A stretch of DNA of 43,344 nt, from contig JBBDNV010000010.1 in assembly GCA_040877415.1 (NCBI GenBank), positions 1-43,344 of the forward strand. Direction: 5' to 3'. The DNA comes from JBBDNV01 sp040877415. GTDB lineage: Bacteria; Planctomycetota; Planctomycetia; Pirellulales; PALSA-1355. Numbering within the stretch: position 1 is the first letter of the stretch; every line of letters starts with the position of its first letter. A model generated the notes under the pieces. The model saw only the letters and a list, made by a program, of their open reading frames with translations. It was not told where the DNA came from and did no database searches. Positions 1 through 6,889 of the stretch are shown piece after piece. Position numbers and translations under genes: made by a program.

Positions 1-77
1 AATCGAACGTCGATCACGTCCGCGCCGAGTTGGCCAAGACCGGGCTTCTGATCGCTTATCCACCGTCGTCGGCCTGA
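1..77 (+). CDS. C-terminal tail of an unidentified protein (partial)
   Basis: Reading from base 3 there is an open frame of 24 codons ending at TGA 75-77, with the peptide SNVDHVRAELAKTGLLIAYP followed by PSSA. Codon use is GC-rich like the neighbours. The start lies outside the window and the tail is too short to assign a family. A gap of about 165 bp separates it from the site-2 protease gene on the same strand. Confidence 0.45.
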   Translation, partial: SNVDHVRAELAKTGLLIAYPPSSA

Positions 78-207
78 TTGGCTGCCGCAGGAGTATGCAT
101 CTTGAAGCAGCCGAAGGACGCGATCGGAATGCCGCGAAGAAATCTTTCCCCTTTTGACGAGGACGCTTGATTCGCCGAACCGCGGCGCAGCGGCGGGGGA
201 CGCCCCT

Positions 208-236
208 TTCGAAGCGCGGCATCCGGTTGCTATGCT
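208..236 (+). promoter_or_regulatory. Candidate promoter of the site-2 protease gene, leaderless type
   Basis: TTCGAA (208-213) and TATGCT (231-236) are separated by 17 bp and resemble -35 and -10 boxes. Only 6 nt (TTAAGG) lie between TATGCT and the ATG at 243, so transcription would start at or next to the start codon. This is inferred from spacing only. TTAAGG could instead act as a weak ribosome binding site of a longer transcript. Confidence 0.35.
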
Positions 237-242
237 TTAAGG

Positions 243-1265
243 ATGACGGACGCGAGCGAAGAACATGAACGGCCGGGCGTGCCGAGCGATAGCGGGCCGG
301 ACGTCTTGCGGTGGCCGAGCGGCGAACAGCCGCCCCAGGTCGCCATGCCCGATCTCGACGTGCCGCATTCGACCGCCCCGCTCGAACGCGAATTGACGGC
401 CGGCGATCTGGGGACGCGGCAGCGACGGGTCGTTTTGCCCCTCGTGCTGTTTTTGGCCACGTGCGCCTCGACGTTTCTCGCCGGGGCGCTCGTTTGGAAT
501 CCCGGCGAGTACGTCGCGAGCAACACAGCCGGCCGCACGATCGCCGCCAATTGGCCGCAGGGCCTGGTCTACATGGCCGCCGTCATCGGCATTCTGCTGA
601 CCCACGAAATGGGCCATTTTCTGCAAACCCTGCGCTATCGCGTACACGCCAGCCTGCCGTTCTTCATCCCCGTGCCGTTTTTGTTCACCGGCACGATGGG
701 CGCCGTCATCGGCATGGAAGGCTCGCGGGCCGACCGCAAGCAACTCTTCGACATCGGCATATCCGGACCCTGGGCCGGACTGATCGTGGCGTTGCCGATC
801 ATCTGGTTCGGCATCGAAAACGCGACGGTGATGAAGCCGGGCGCCCAGGTTATCCTGGGCGACCCGCTGATTTTTAAAATGCTCACCCACTACCTGCGCC
901 CTGACATCGCGGCCGACGCGATCCTGAACAAGAACAATCCGCTGTTGATGGCCGGCTGGGTGGGCATGCTCGTCACGGGCCTCAACATGCTGCCGATCAG
1001 CCAGCTCGACGGCGGGCACGTGATCTACGGGCTTTTTGGGCGCCGCTCGCGGCTGGTGGCCCGCTCGCTCTTGATCGCCGCCATCCTGTTCGTCGTCCTC
1101 GGCGAGCATTACAACTGGACGCTGATGCTCGTGCTGGTGATCATGCTGGGCGTGGACCACCCGCCCACGCGCAACGACGGCGTAACGCTCGGCTGGTGGC
1201 GGCGCATTTTTGGGCTCGTGTCGCTGGCCATTCCCGTGCTGTGCTTCACGCCGATCTTGCTGTAG
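243..1265 (+). CDS. Site-2 protease family (M50) membrane metalloprotease
   Basis: A 340-residue multi-pass membrane protein. The zinc motif HEMGH is at residues 121-125 inside a hydrophobic segment, and the second M50 signature LDGGH is at 255-259 (context LPISQLDGGH), supplying the third metal ligand. The first 60 residues are hydrophilic and there is no PDZ domain. Family knowledge: such enzymes cut substrates within the membrane, often releasing anti-sigma factors or other regulators. No substrate is encoded next to it, so its pathway is unknown. The ATG at 243 is preceded by TTAAGG. The gene stands alone, converging on the M48 protease gene. Confidence 0.9.
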   Translation: MTDASEEHERPGVPSDSGPDVLRWPSGEQPPQVAMPDLDVPHSTAPLERELTAGDLGTRQRRVVLPLVLFLATCASTFLAGALVWNPGEYVASNTAGRTIAANWPQGLVYMAAVIGILLTHEMGHFLQTLRYRVHASLPFFIPVPFLFTGTMGAVIGMEGSRADRKQLFDIGISGPWAGLIVALPIIWFGIENATVMKPGAQVILGDPLIFKMLTHYLRPDIAADAILNKNNPLLMAGWVGMLVTGLNMLPISQLDGGHVIYGLFGRRSRLVARSLLIAAILFVVLGEHYNWTLMLVLVIMLGVDHPPTRNDGVTLGWWRRIFGLVSLAIPVLCFTPILL

Positions 1266-1289
1266 CAGGGGTCGGGGGGAGGCCACAGG

Positions 1290-1307
1290 GCTAAGCCGCA
1301 AGCGGAC
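1290..1307. repeat. Dispersed 18-bp motif, copy 1
   Basis: GCTAAGCCGCAAGCGGAC lies just after the site-2 protease gene. A copy with one mismatch (GCTAAACCGCAAGCGGAC) is at 32117-32134, also just after a stop codon. The core CCGCAAGCGG is an interrupted palindrome. It looks like half of a REP-type element. Confidence 0.5.
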
Positions 1308-1320
1308 CTGAAATCACTTT

Positions 1321-2481
1321 TTATTCGTCGGCCATTGCCAGGCGATCGCTGATCGGCGGGTGGCTGTGGAACAAAAAGACTTCCAGCGGATGGGGATCGG
1401 GATCGTCCTTGTTGATCCGGGCCAACTTGCGAAACGCCGAAACGTAGGCTTCCCGCAAGCCGGTCCGCGCAAGCGCATAGCGGTCGCACTGGCGCTCGTA
1501 GCGGCGGCTGATCGCGTTTTGCACGGGCTCGAGCAGCATGGCAAAAACGGTGAGCACCAACATCAACAAGGGCAGCGTCGAGGGCGGCAGCTCGGCGGCG
1601 GTGATCGGCCCGTATTGGCTTTGGGCCCAAGCGAGCAGAACGCGGTCGCAAACCCAAAAGCCCAAGACGCTGTAGACGAGGCCGGCCAGGATCATTTTGC
1701 GGATGTGGCGATGCACGTGGTGACCGATCTCATGGGCAAAGATGACTTCGATCTCGTCGGGCGAGAACTCGTCCAAAAGCGTATCGCCCATGAGTACGCG
1801 CCGCGTGCGTCCCAGCCCGGCCAGCATGGCGTTGGCCTTGACCGTCTCTGCGCTCAGTCCCAGCCGGTACACGCCCTGAATCGACAAGCCGGTGCCTTCG
1901 GCCAGCCGTGCCATGCGTTCGGCCAGCTCCGAGTTTTCGAGCCGTTCGACCTTGTAGAACAACGGCACGATCAGCACCGGCGCCAATTGCCCCAGGATGA
2001 CGGTCACGACGAAAAATCCAAAGGCGGCCGCCAGCCACCACCACGTGCCGACGAACCAGATGATCGCGTACAAGCCCGGCACCATGACCAGGCCGAAGGC
2101 GATTGCCAACAGATTGCGCTTGCCGTACCGCGCGAGCCAGCGGCCCAACGTCTGCCGGCTCAAGCCGTAGCGGTGCTCGAGCGAGTAACCCGCATAGAGC
2201 GAAAGCGGAAACGAAACCGCCATGTGCGCGAGCGTGACGACCAGAAAAATGGCCACGAGCCGCAGCGTGTCGGACGGCAGCCAGCGGGCCAGAAGCGCAT
2301 CGAGCGGCACGGCAATAGCAAATGCCACGACCGCCAGAAACGCCACGTCGAGCCCCTTGTCGGCCAGGTCGCAGATGAGCGAAAACCGGCCGTACTCCTT
2401 GGCCTCGGCCAATTGCTCGCTGGTCATCTCCGCGGCATCGGCGGACTTAGTTTCGCTCGTGATTTCAGGGATTTCGCTCAC
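1321..2481 (-). CDS. M48 family metallopeptidase (Ste24/CAAX-protease-like)
   Basis: A 386-residue integral membrane protease. HEIGHHVHRH begins at residue 250 (HEIGH 250-254), and the downstream ligand region SRRYERQCDRYA puts a conserved Glu at 329, matching the M48 HExxH plus distal Glu layout. Several hydrophobic segments (about 45-62, 74-98, 124-172, 262-290, 303-322) flank the catalytic core, and the C-terminal HSHPPISDR is typical of the Ste24 branch. Such enzymes take part in membrane-protein quality control in bacteria. The start used is GTG at 2481, with only a weak AATAAAG upstream. An internal ATG at residue 19 is an alternative. It lies downstream of ilvD on the same strand, separated by a long inverted repeat, so co-transcription is doubtful. 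Confidence 0.9.
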   Translation of the reverse strand: MSEIPEITSETKSADAAEMTSEQLAEAKEYGRFSLICDLADKGLDVAFLAVVAFAIAVPLDALLARWLPSDTLRLVAIFLVVTLAHMAVSFPLSLYAGYSLEHRYGLSRQTLGRWLARYGKRNLLAIAFGLVMVPGLYAIIWFVGTWWWLAAAFGFFVVTVILGQLAPVLIVPLFYKVERLENSELAERMARLAEGTGLSIQGVYRLGLSAETVKANAMLAGLGRTRRVLMGDTLLDEFSPDEIEVIFAHEIGHHVHRHIRKMILAGLVYSVLGFWVCDRVLLAWAQSQYGPITAAELPPSTLPLLMLVLTVFAMLLEPVQNAISRRYERQCDRYALARTGLREAYVSAFRKLARINKDDPDPHPLEVFLFHSHPPISDRLAMADE

Positions 2482-2488
2482 TTTATTA

Positions 2489-2558
2489 CTCTGCGTACCT
2501 CCGCGACCTCTGCGGTAAAAAGATTGATTGACCGCAGAGGTCGCGGAGGTACGCAGAG
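2489..2558. repeat. Perfect 28-bp inverted repeat (CTCTGCG family)
   Basis: The left arm 2489-2516 begins CTCTGCGTACCTCCGCG and the right arm 2531-2558 begins ACCGCAGAGGTCGCGG. They are exact reverse complements over 28 bp with a 14-nt loop. The arm also repeats a roughly 9-10-nt CCTCTGCG-like unit internally. It sits between the ilvD stop (2582) and the M48 start (2481). A related single arm is at 26067-26094. It may fold as a terminator-like hairpin, but the long loop and lack of a T-run suggest a dispersed mobile repeat. Confidence 0.9.
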
Positions 2559-2581
2559 GATAAGAAGTTCCGAAGGACGGT

Positions 2582-4267
2582 TTACTCGTCGGTCACGCAG
2601 CCTTCGCTGGCGCTCTTGACGTTCTTGATGTACTTGTAAAGCGTGCCGCGGGTGAACTTGTAGGGCGGGGCTTTCCATTTTTCGCGGCGGGCGGCCAGCT
2701 CGGCGTCGCTCACTTCCAGCGTGATCCTGTTGTCGCGGGCATCGAGCGTGATCGGGTCGCCGGTTTGCACGAGCCCAATCGGTCCGCCCTCCTGGGCTTC
2801 GGGCGTCACGTGTCCCACGATGAATCCGTGCGAGCCGCCCGAAAATCGCCCGTCGGTGACGAGCGCCACGTCCTTGCTCAAGCCCGCGCCCGCCAGGGCC
2901 GAAGTGGGAGTGAGCATCTCCGGCATGCCGGGCCCGCCTTTGGGCCCTTCGTAGCGAATGATCACCACGTCGCCTTTGGCGATCTCTTTGCGCTCCAAGG
3001 CGTGCAGCATGGCTTCCTCGCCGTCGTACACCCTGGCCGGGCCGGAAAAGTGATCGCCTTCCTTGCCCGTGATCTTGGCCACCGCCCCCTCGGGCGCCAA
3101 ATTGCCCCGCAGGATTTGAATGTGCCCTGTCGGCTTAATCGGGTTTTCCAGCGCGTGCACCACGTCCTGGCCCTTCGCGAGACCGGGCAAGTCGCGCAGG
3201 TTTTCGGCCACGGTCCTGCCGGTCACGGTCGGGCACTCGCCGTTGAGCAATCCTTTTTCCAACAGATACTTCATCACCGCGGGCGTGCCGCCGACGTTGT
3301 GCAGATCTTCCTGCACGTATTTGCCGCTCGGCTTCAGATCGGCCAGGTAGGGAACGCGCCGGCTCACGTTTTGAAAATCGTCGATCGAAAGCGGCACGCC
3401 GACCGCGCGGGCCATGGCAATCAGGTGCAGCACCGCGTTGGTGGAACCGCCCAGGGCCATCACCAGGACCATGGCGTTTTCGAACGCCGCTCGGGTCATA
3501 ACGTCGCGCGGCTTGATGTCGCGTTCCAGGCAAACGCGGATCGCCGCGCCGGCCCGGAAACATTCGTCGAGCTTGCCCGGGTCGACCGCCGGGGTCGACG
3601 AGCTGTAGGGCAGCGACATGCCCAGCGCTTCGATGGCCGAGGCCATCGTGTTGGCCGTGTACATTCCGCCGCAGGCGCCCGCGCCGGGACAGGCCTTGGC
3701 GATGATCTCCTGTCGTCCTTTTTCATCGAGCGTGCCGGCCAGGGCCTCGCCGTAGCATTGAAAGGCGGAGACGATGTCGAGCTTTTCGTCGACGCCGTCG
3801 CGCAGGCGGTGACCCGGCTTGATCGTGCCGCCATAGACCATCAGCGCCGGGCGATTCAGGCGTCCCATGGCAATCAGGCAGCCGGGCATGTTCTTGTCGC
3901 AGCCGGGAATCGAAATGTTGGCGTCGTACCACTGGGCGCTCATCACGGTTTCGATCGAATCGGCGATCAGGTCGCGCGATTGGAGCGAAAAGCACATGCC
4001 TTCTGTGCCCATCGAGATGCCGTCGCTGACGCCGATGGTGTTGAAGCGCATGCCGACCATGCCGGCGGCCTTGACGCCTTCCTTCACTTTGGCCGCCAGG
4101 TCGTTCAGGTGCATGTTGCAGGTGTTGCCTTCGTACCACATGCTGGCGATGCCGACCTGCGGCTTGTCCATGTCTTCGCGCGACAGGCCCGTGCCATAGA
4201 GCATGGCCTGGCTCGCGCCTTGCGACTTGGGCTGCGTGATCTGCGAACTGTATTTGTTAAGCGCCAT
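2582..4267 (-). CDS. ilvD: Dihydroxy-acid dehydratase
   Basis: A 561-residue enzyme of branched-chain amino acid biosynthesis that dehydrates 2,3-dihydroxy-isovalerate or -methylvalerate to the 2-oxo acids for valine and isoleucine. The three cysteines expected to hold the Fe-S cluster are visible: C50 in GNTCNMH, C123 in PGCDKNMPG and C199 in GAGACGGMYTANTM. The substrate-loop motif GRFSGGSHG is present near the C-terminal third. Length is normal for the family. The start is ATG at 4267. No other ilv or leu gene is nearby. A plausible promoter with TTGCGA and TATATC boxes lies 45 nt upstream. Confidence 0.97.
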   Translation of the reverse strand: MALNKYSSQITQPKSQGASQAMLYGTGLSREDMDKPQVGIASMWYEGNTCNMHLNDLAAKVKEGVKAAGMVGMRFNTIGVSDGISMGTEGMCFSLQSRDLIADSIETVMSAQWYDANISIPGCDKNMPGCLIAMGRLNRPALMVYGGTIKPGHRLRDGVDEKLDIVSAFQCYGEALAGTLDEKGRQEIIAKACPGAGACGGMYTANTMASAIEALGMSLPYSSSTPAVDPGKLDECFRAGAAIRVCLERDIKPRDVMTRAAFENAMVLVMALGGSTNAVLHLIAMARAVGVPLSIDDFQNVSRRVPYLADLKPSGKYVQEDLHNVGGTPAVMKYLLEKGLLNGECPTVTGRTVAENLRDLPGLAKGQDVVHALENPIKPTGHIQILRGNLAPEGAVAKITGKEGDHFSGPARVYDGEEAMLHALERKEIAKGDVVIIRYEGPKGGPGMPEMLTPTSALAGAGLSKDVALVTDGRFSGGSHGFIVGHVTPEAQEGGPIGLVQTGDPITLDARDNRITLEVSDAELAARREKWKAPPYKFTRGTLYKYIKNVKSASEGCVTDE

Positions 4268-4311
4268 GATGGTTGACTCTCGACGAAAACAGAAAGACGG
4301 GCGAACTATTA

Positions 4312-4340
4312 GATATATCGCAACGGGGGAGGGTTCGCAA
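4312..4340 (-). promoter_or_regulatory. Candidate ilvD promoter
   Basis: On the minus strand TTGCGA (4340-4335) and TATATC (4317-4312) are 17 bp apart, leaving a leader of about 40 nt before the ilvD ATG. The -35-like box is part of a 13-bp sequence repeated at the same relative place upstream of the antitoxin gene (5118-5130). The surroundings are locally AT-rich. Confidence 0.4.
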
Positions 4341-4358
4341 ACGGCGCGTGGACGGGCG
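4335..4358. repeat. Direct repeat flanking the toxin-antitoxin module, copy 1
   Basis: The 13-bp core TCGCAAACGGCGC (4335-4347) recurs exactly at 5118-5130, and both copies continue with a similar RTG-rich, CGGGC-containing stretch. The two copies bracket the toxin-antitoxin genes. Read on the minus strand, each places TTGCGA at the -35 position of the following gene. Confidence 0.6.
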
Positions 4359-4417
4359 AGTTTGAGATTTCGATTACTTGCTGATTGGTCTGGATCAACC
4401 GCGCCGAACTTGGCCGT

Positions 4418-4843
4418 CTATACGCCATCGGGTACCAGACGCAGGCCGCCCGTCCGGGCGCCTTGAAAGACGGCGAAGTGTCGCCGGTCGAGCGTGAAGA
4501 CAGTATCGATGCCTTCTCGGTTCGCCAAATGCATGAGGGCCGCGTCGGCTAGATCAAAACCCTGGTCTTGGTAGTCAGCCAGGATTGCTTCAATAGCTGG
4601 CAAATCGTCCCGAACAAGGGAGAGAATCTCGAAACGAGTGCCGTCGCAGCAGGCGAGCAGGCGACGCACGACCTTGGGTGATTGACGCAGCAGATATGCC
4701 GCCTCGGTGATGACGGGCCAACAGGTGTAGGTGGGCAAGGTAAGCTCCTTGGCCGCCGCGTCGCACACGGCATGTCGTGCATCGCGACGCCGAAGCAAGG
4801 CGACGATGGGGCCGGTGTCAATCAGGATTCGGCTTGTGCTCAC
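4418..4843 (-). CDS. PIN-domain toxin, VapC-like
   Basis: A 141-residue PIN-domain protein, the usual length of VapC-type ribonuclease toxins. The acidic residues that bind catalytic magnesium are visible: D9 in LIDTGP, E47 in ITEAAY, D97 and D100 in FDLADAALMH, and D119 in TLDRRHF. Family members cleave RNA, often tRNA, when released from their antitoxin. The start is GTG at 4843, preceded by GGAAGG at 6-nt spacing. The first 26 bp overlap the end of the upstream antitoxin gene, implying translational coupling. The exact subfamily and target cannot be read from the sequence. Confidence 0.88.
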   Translation of the reverse strand: MSTSRILIDTGPIVALLRRRDARHAVCDAAAKELTLPTYTCWPVITEAAYLLRQSPKVVRRLLACCDGTRFEILSLVRDDLPAIEAILADYQDQGFDLADAALMHLANREGIDTVFTLDRRHFAVFQGARTGGLRLVPDGV

Positions 4844-5087
4844 CGAAGCCTTCCATGTATTTGGGATTGGTGCTCAGATCGGCCGGACCGTCCTCGATGC
4901 AGCCGAGCAGCCCGGCGGCAGCCAGAGCGTCGTGTAGCGTTGGGACGCCGGCTGAGGATGCCGGCGCCCGCTGTGCGCCGGCGGCCTGTTCGATAGACAA
5001 GCGCACTCGCTCGTGCTCGCGCAGGTTCACCGGTTCGAGCGGGCGCAATACTCCGTCTTCATAGATGGCGTCAATTTGCTGGCTCAT
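4818..5087 (-). CDS. DUF104/AF2212-type antitoxin
   Basis: An 89-residue protein when started at the ATG at 5087. It opens with MSQQIDAIYEDGVLRPLEPV, the hallmark of the small DUF104 (AF2212-like) family found beside PIN toxins: a short beta-rich domain that recognises its own promoter or partner. The rest (about residues 36-89) is variable and acidic, as expected of a toxin-wrapping tail. A longer frame reaches 5132, but the family motif begins at the chosen ATG. A TATGCT box ends only 6 nt before this ATG, suggesting a leaderless transcript. It overlaps the toxin start by 26 bp. Confidence 0.82.
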   Translation of the reverse strand: MSQQIDAIYEDGVLRPLEPVNLREHERVRLSIEQAAGAQRAPASSAGVPTLHDALAAAGLLGCIEDGPADLSTNPKYMEGFGEHKPNPD

Positions 5088-5093
5088 AGTCTG

Positions 5094-5123
5094 AGCATAC
5101 CATGATTGGGCGCCATCTCGCAA
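5094..5123 (-). promoter_or_regulatory. Candidate promoter of the toxin-antitoxin operon, leaderless type
   Basis: On the minus strand TTGCGA (5123-5118) and TATGCT (5099-5094) are 18 bp apart. The ATG at 5087 follows TATGCT after 6 nt (CAGACT), so initiation would fall on the start codon. No Shine-Dalgarno sequence is present. The -35-like box lies in the repeated 13-bp sequence, which could also be an operator. Confidence 0.4.
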
Positions 5124-5141
5124 ACGGCGCATGAGGCGGGC
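5118..5141. repeat. Direct repeat flanking the toxin-antitoxin module, copy 2
   Basis: Exact second copy of TCGCAAACGGCGC (5118-5130), followed by ATGAGGCGGGC. Copy 1 is at 4335-4358. The distance between copies is 783 bp. Confidence 0.6.
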
Positions 5142-5151
5142 AATCGTACAG

Positions 5152-6174
5152 TTATTGCGCCAGTTGAGGGCCGACTCCGGCCATTCCCGGGCCCAGCCTG
5201 GTAATGCTCATGAAGATGTGCCGGCCGTCGTTTTCCTGGGCGAGCCGCACGAGCGTGCTATCGGTCCGCGGCTCCAGGCAGAATTGAATGACGTTGATCT
5301 TCGTGCCAGCGTGGTTCAAGCGGCGCAGGCGGGCCAACTGGTCCTCGGTCGGATCGTCCTTCGCTTCGCCGTCGGTGAGCAGGAAGATCACGTCGGGCCG
5401 CATGCCGATCGCGACTTCCAGCGGTTTGACGTGCCGCGTATTGCCGTAACCGTAAACGCCGGCCACGAACGAGGCGGCGCGTCGCTTGTTTTCGGGCGTG
5501 CCCGCCACCAGGCTCTTCGAGGCGCGGCCCGCATCGAACATCCACACCTCGTGGTTGTAAAACAAGATGTGAAATCGCTGGTGCCGGTCGAGATCTTCCA
5601 GGCTGCGCAGCAGCTCGGCCTTGGCGGCGGAGAGCGGAGTGATGCTGAAAACGGTCGTTCCCTGGGACGAGTACGTGAGGGTCGAGTTCATGCTCTCGGA
5701 GCGGTCGAAGACGTAGACGAACCGTTCGCCCTCGGCCGCCAATCCGAACACCGCGGTGCGCGCCGAACCGGGATCGCCGGCTTCTTCGTCGGGCGCCGCG
5801 ACGTCGAACGCTTGTGTCTTGCCCGACGCGTCCAAAAGCTGGATCTTCGATGACACGTCGAGCGGCGTCGCGAGGGCGGCTTCTTGCGGAAGTTCGGCCC
5901 GCTCGTGCACGGCAGGGGTTAGCTCGCTGGGCAGCTCGATCGCCGCGGCCAGCAGGGCGTCGTCACCCAGTCCATCCGGACCGTTCGTCTCGCAATCGAG
6001 CTCGATGCGCGCGTCGTGCAAGCCGCCGTCGCCGATCGCCTGCACGAAGGCCAACAGCAGCACCAGCGAAAGGTGCACGACCAGCGACATCAACCAGCTC
6101 GGCAGCAAATCGGGAATCCGCCGCGCCGGTTCCGGCGGACTTCGATCGACGGGCGCGGCGGTGGCGCAAGACAT
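5152..6174 (-). CDS. Membrane-anchored von Willebrand factor A domain protein
   Basis: 340 residues from the ATG at 6174. A short proline-rich cytoplasmic N-terminus leads into one membrane helix (about residues 26-46, LPSWLMSLVVHLSLVLLLAF), then an acidic linker and a VWA domain from about 150. The metal-ion adhesion motif is complete at DRSES (D157, S159, S161), and LLTDGEAKDD provides the later MIDAS aspartate. Such proteins bind a partner through Mg2+. The partner is not evident here. The frame stays open to an upstream ATG at 6357 that directly abuts the YeaQ-like gene, but the extra 61 residues are not domain-like, so 6174 is preferred. Confidence 0.8.
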   Translation of the reverse strand: MSCATAAPVDRSPPEPARRIPDLLPSWLMSLVVHLSLVLLLAFVQAIGDGGLHDARIELDCETNGPDGLGDDALLAAAIELPSELTPAVHERAELPQEAALATPLDVSSKIQLLDASGKTQAFDVAAPDEEAGDPGSARTAVFGLAAEGERFVYVFDRSESMNSTLTYSSQGTTVFSITPLSAAKAELLRSLEDLDRHQRFHILFYNHEVWMFDAGRASKSLVAGTPENKRRAASFVAGVYGYGNTRHVKPLEVAIGMRPDVIFLLTDGEAKDDPTEDQLARLRRLNHAGTKINVIQFCLEPRTDSTLVRLAQENDGRHIFMSITRLGPGMAGVGPQLAQ

Positions 6175-6357
6175 GGATGACCCCGATGCCCGGGCGGCAT
6201 CAAGAGAAGACTCTGTTCCACGGGCGAGCAATCTCGCCACTCGTTCCAAGTTGTATTGTCGCACGAGCGGCGCAGCGACGCAAGAAACGGGTGCCATCCC
6301 GGCCGGTGAAAAAGATTTCGCCAGCGCGGCGAAAAAATCGCCGCGAGAAACACCCAC

Positions 6358-6630
6358 CTATTGCGGCCCCTGGCGCGACATCGTGGCGCCGTAGATCCAC
6401 AGCACGACGATCGCCCCGATGATCGACATGACCCAGCTCGCCGGGTGATAGTCGCGCTCGGGCCCGCCGGTTAACGCGTACGTGATCATGCCGCCCACCA
6501 TCGAGCCGGAAACGCCCAGCAGAACGGTGGGCAGACATCCGATCGGCTGCCGACCCGGCCAGATCAAGCGGGCGACCAGCCCGACGACGAGTCCAAAGAC
6601 GGCCCAAGCAACTAGCTGTGCAATGTTCAT
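6358..6630 (-). CDS. GlsB/YeaQ/YmgE family membrane protein
   Basis: A 90-residue protein with three hydrophobic helices (about 5-24, 33-54, 66-84) and the family pattern GLVARLIWPG followed by GCLPTVLLGVSGSMVGG. The family, once called transglycosylase-associated protein, is a small stress-linked inner-membrane protein of unknown biochemical role. The ATG at 6630 is well placed and length is typical. It precedes the VWA gene on the same strand and may share its transcript. Confidence 0.9.
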   Translation of the reverse strand: MNIAQLVAWAVFGLVVGLVARLIWPGRQPIGCLPTVLLGVSGSMVGGMITYALTGGPERDYHPASWVMSIIGAIVVLWIYGATMSRQGPQ

Positions 6631-6889
6631 GGCGTGGTTCGCAGGCGAAGAGGGTTAGCAGATCGTTCGACAATAAGAAGGACCGCCGCCAGGTGCTCGT
6701 TGTTGTTCTTCGATTATAGAGGGTCGATCTTGGAAGTTCGATATTCCCGCGCGAAGACGCACCCCGTCGGTTTTGCCAGCCGAGTGCCTGCCGCGCGCCC
6801 CACGCCTGAGGGCGCATTTGCGGTTGCAAAGGCCGCGGTTGTCGACCACGATTGACCGTGTCAGTTTGGCCAAATTCGGGGGTATGTCC

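Noticed and set aside
237..1301. Long minus-strand open frames opposite real genes (for example opposite the site-2 protease, IlvD, RND pump and DnaE)
   Set aside because: They are rich in His/Arg/Gln/Gly and mirror the codon periodicity of the high-GC genes on the other strand. No domain is recognisable.
5088..5132. Longer antitoxin start at 5132
   Set aside because: The extra 15 residues precede the family motif and cross the repeated -35 box and putative promoter. ATG 5087 is preferred.
6175..6357. Longer VWA-protein start at 6357
   Set aside because: The extra 61 residues are not domain-like and put a second leader before the membrane anchor. The exact abutment with the neighbouring stop looks accidental.
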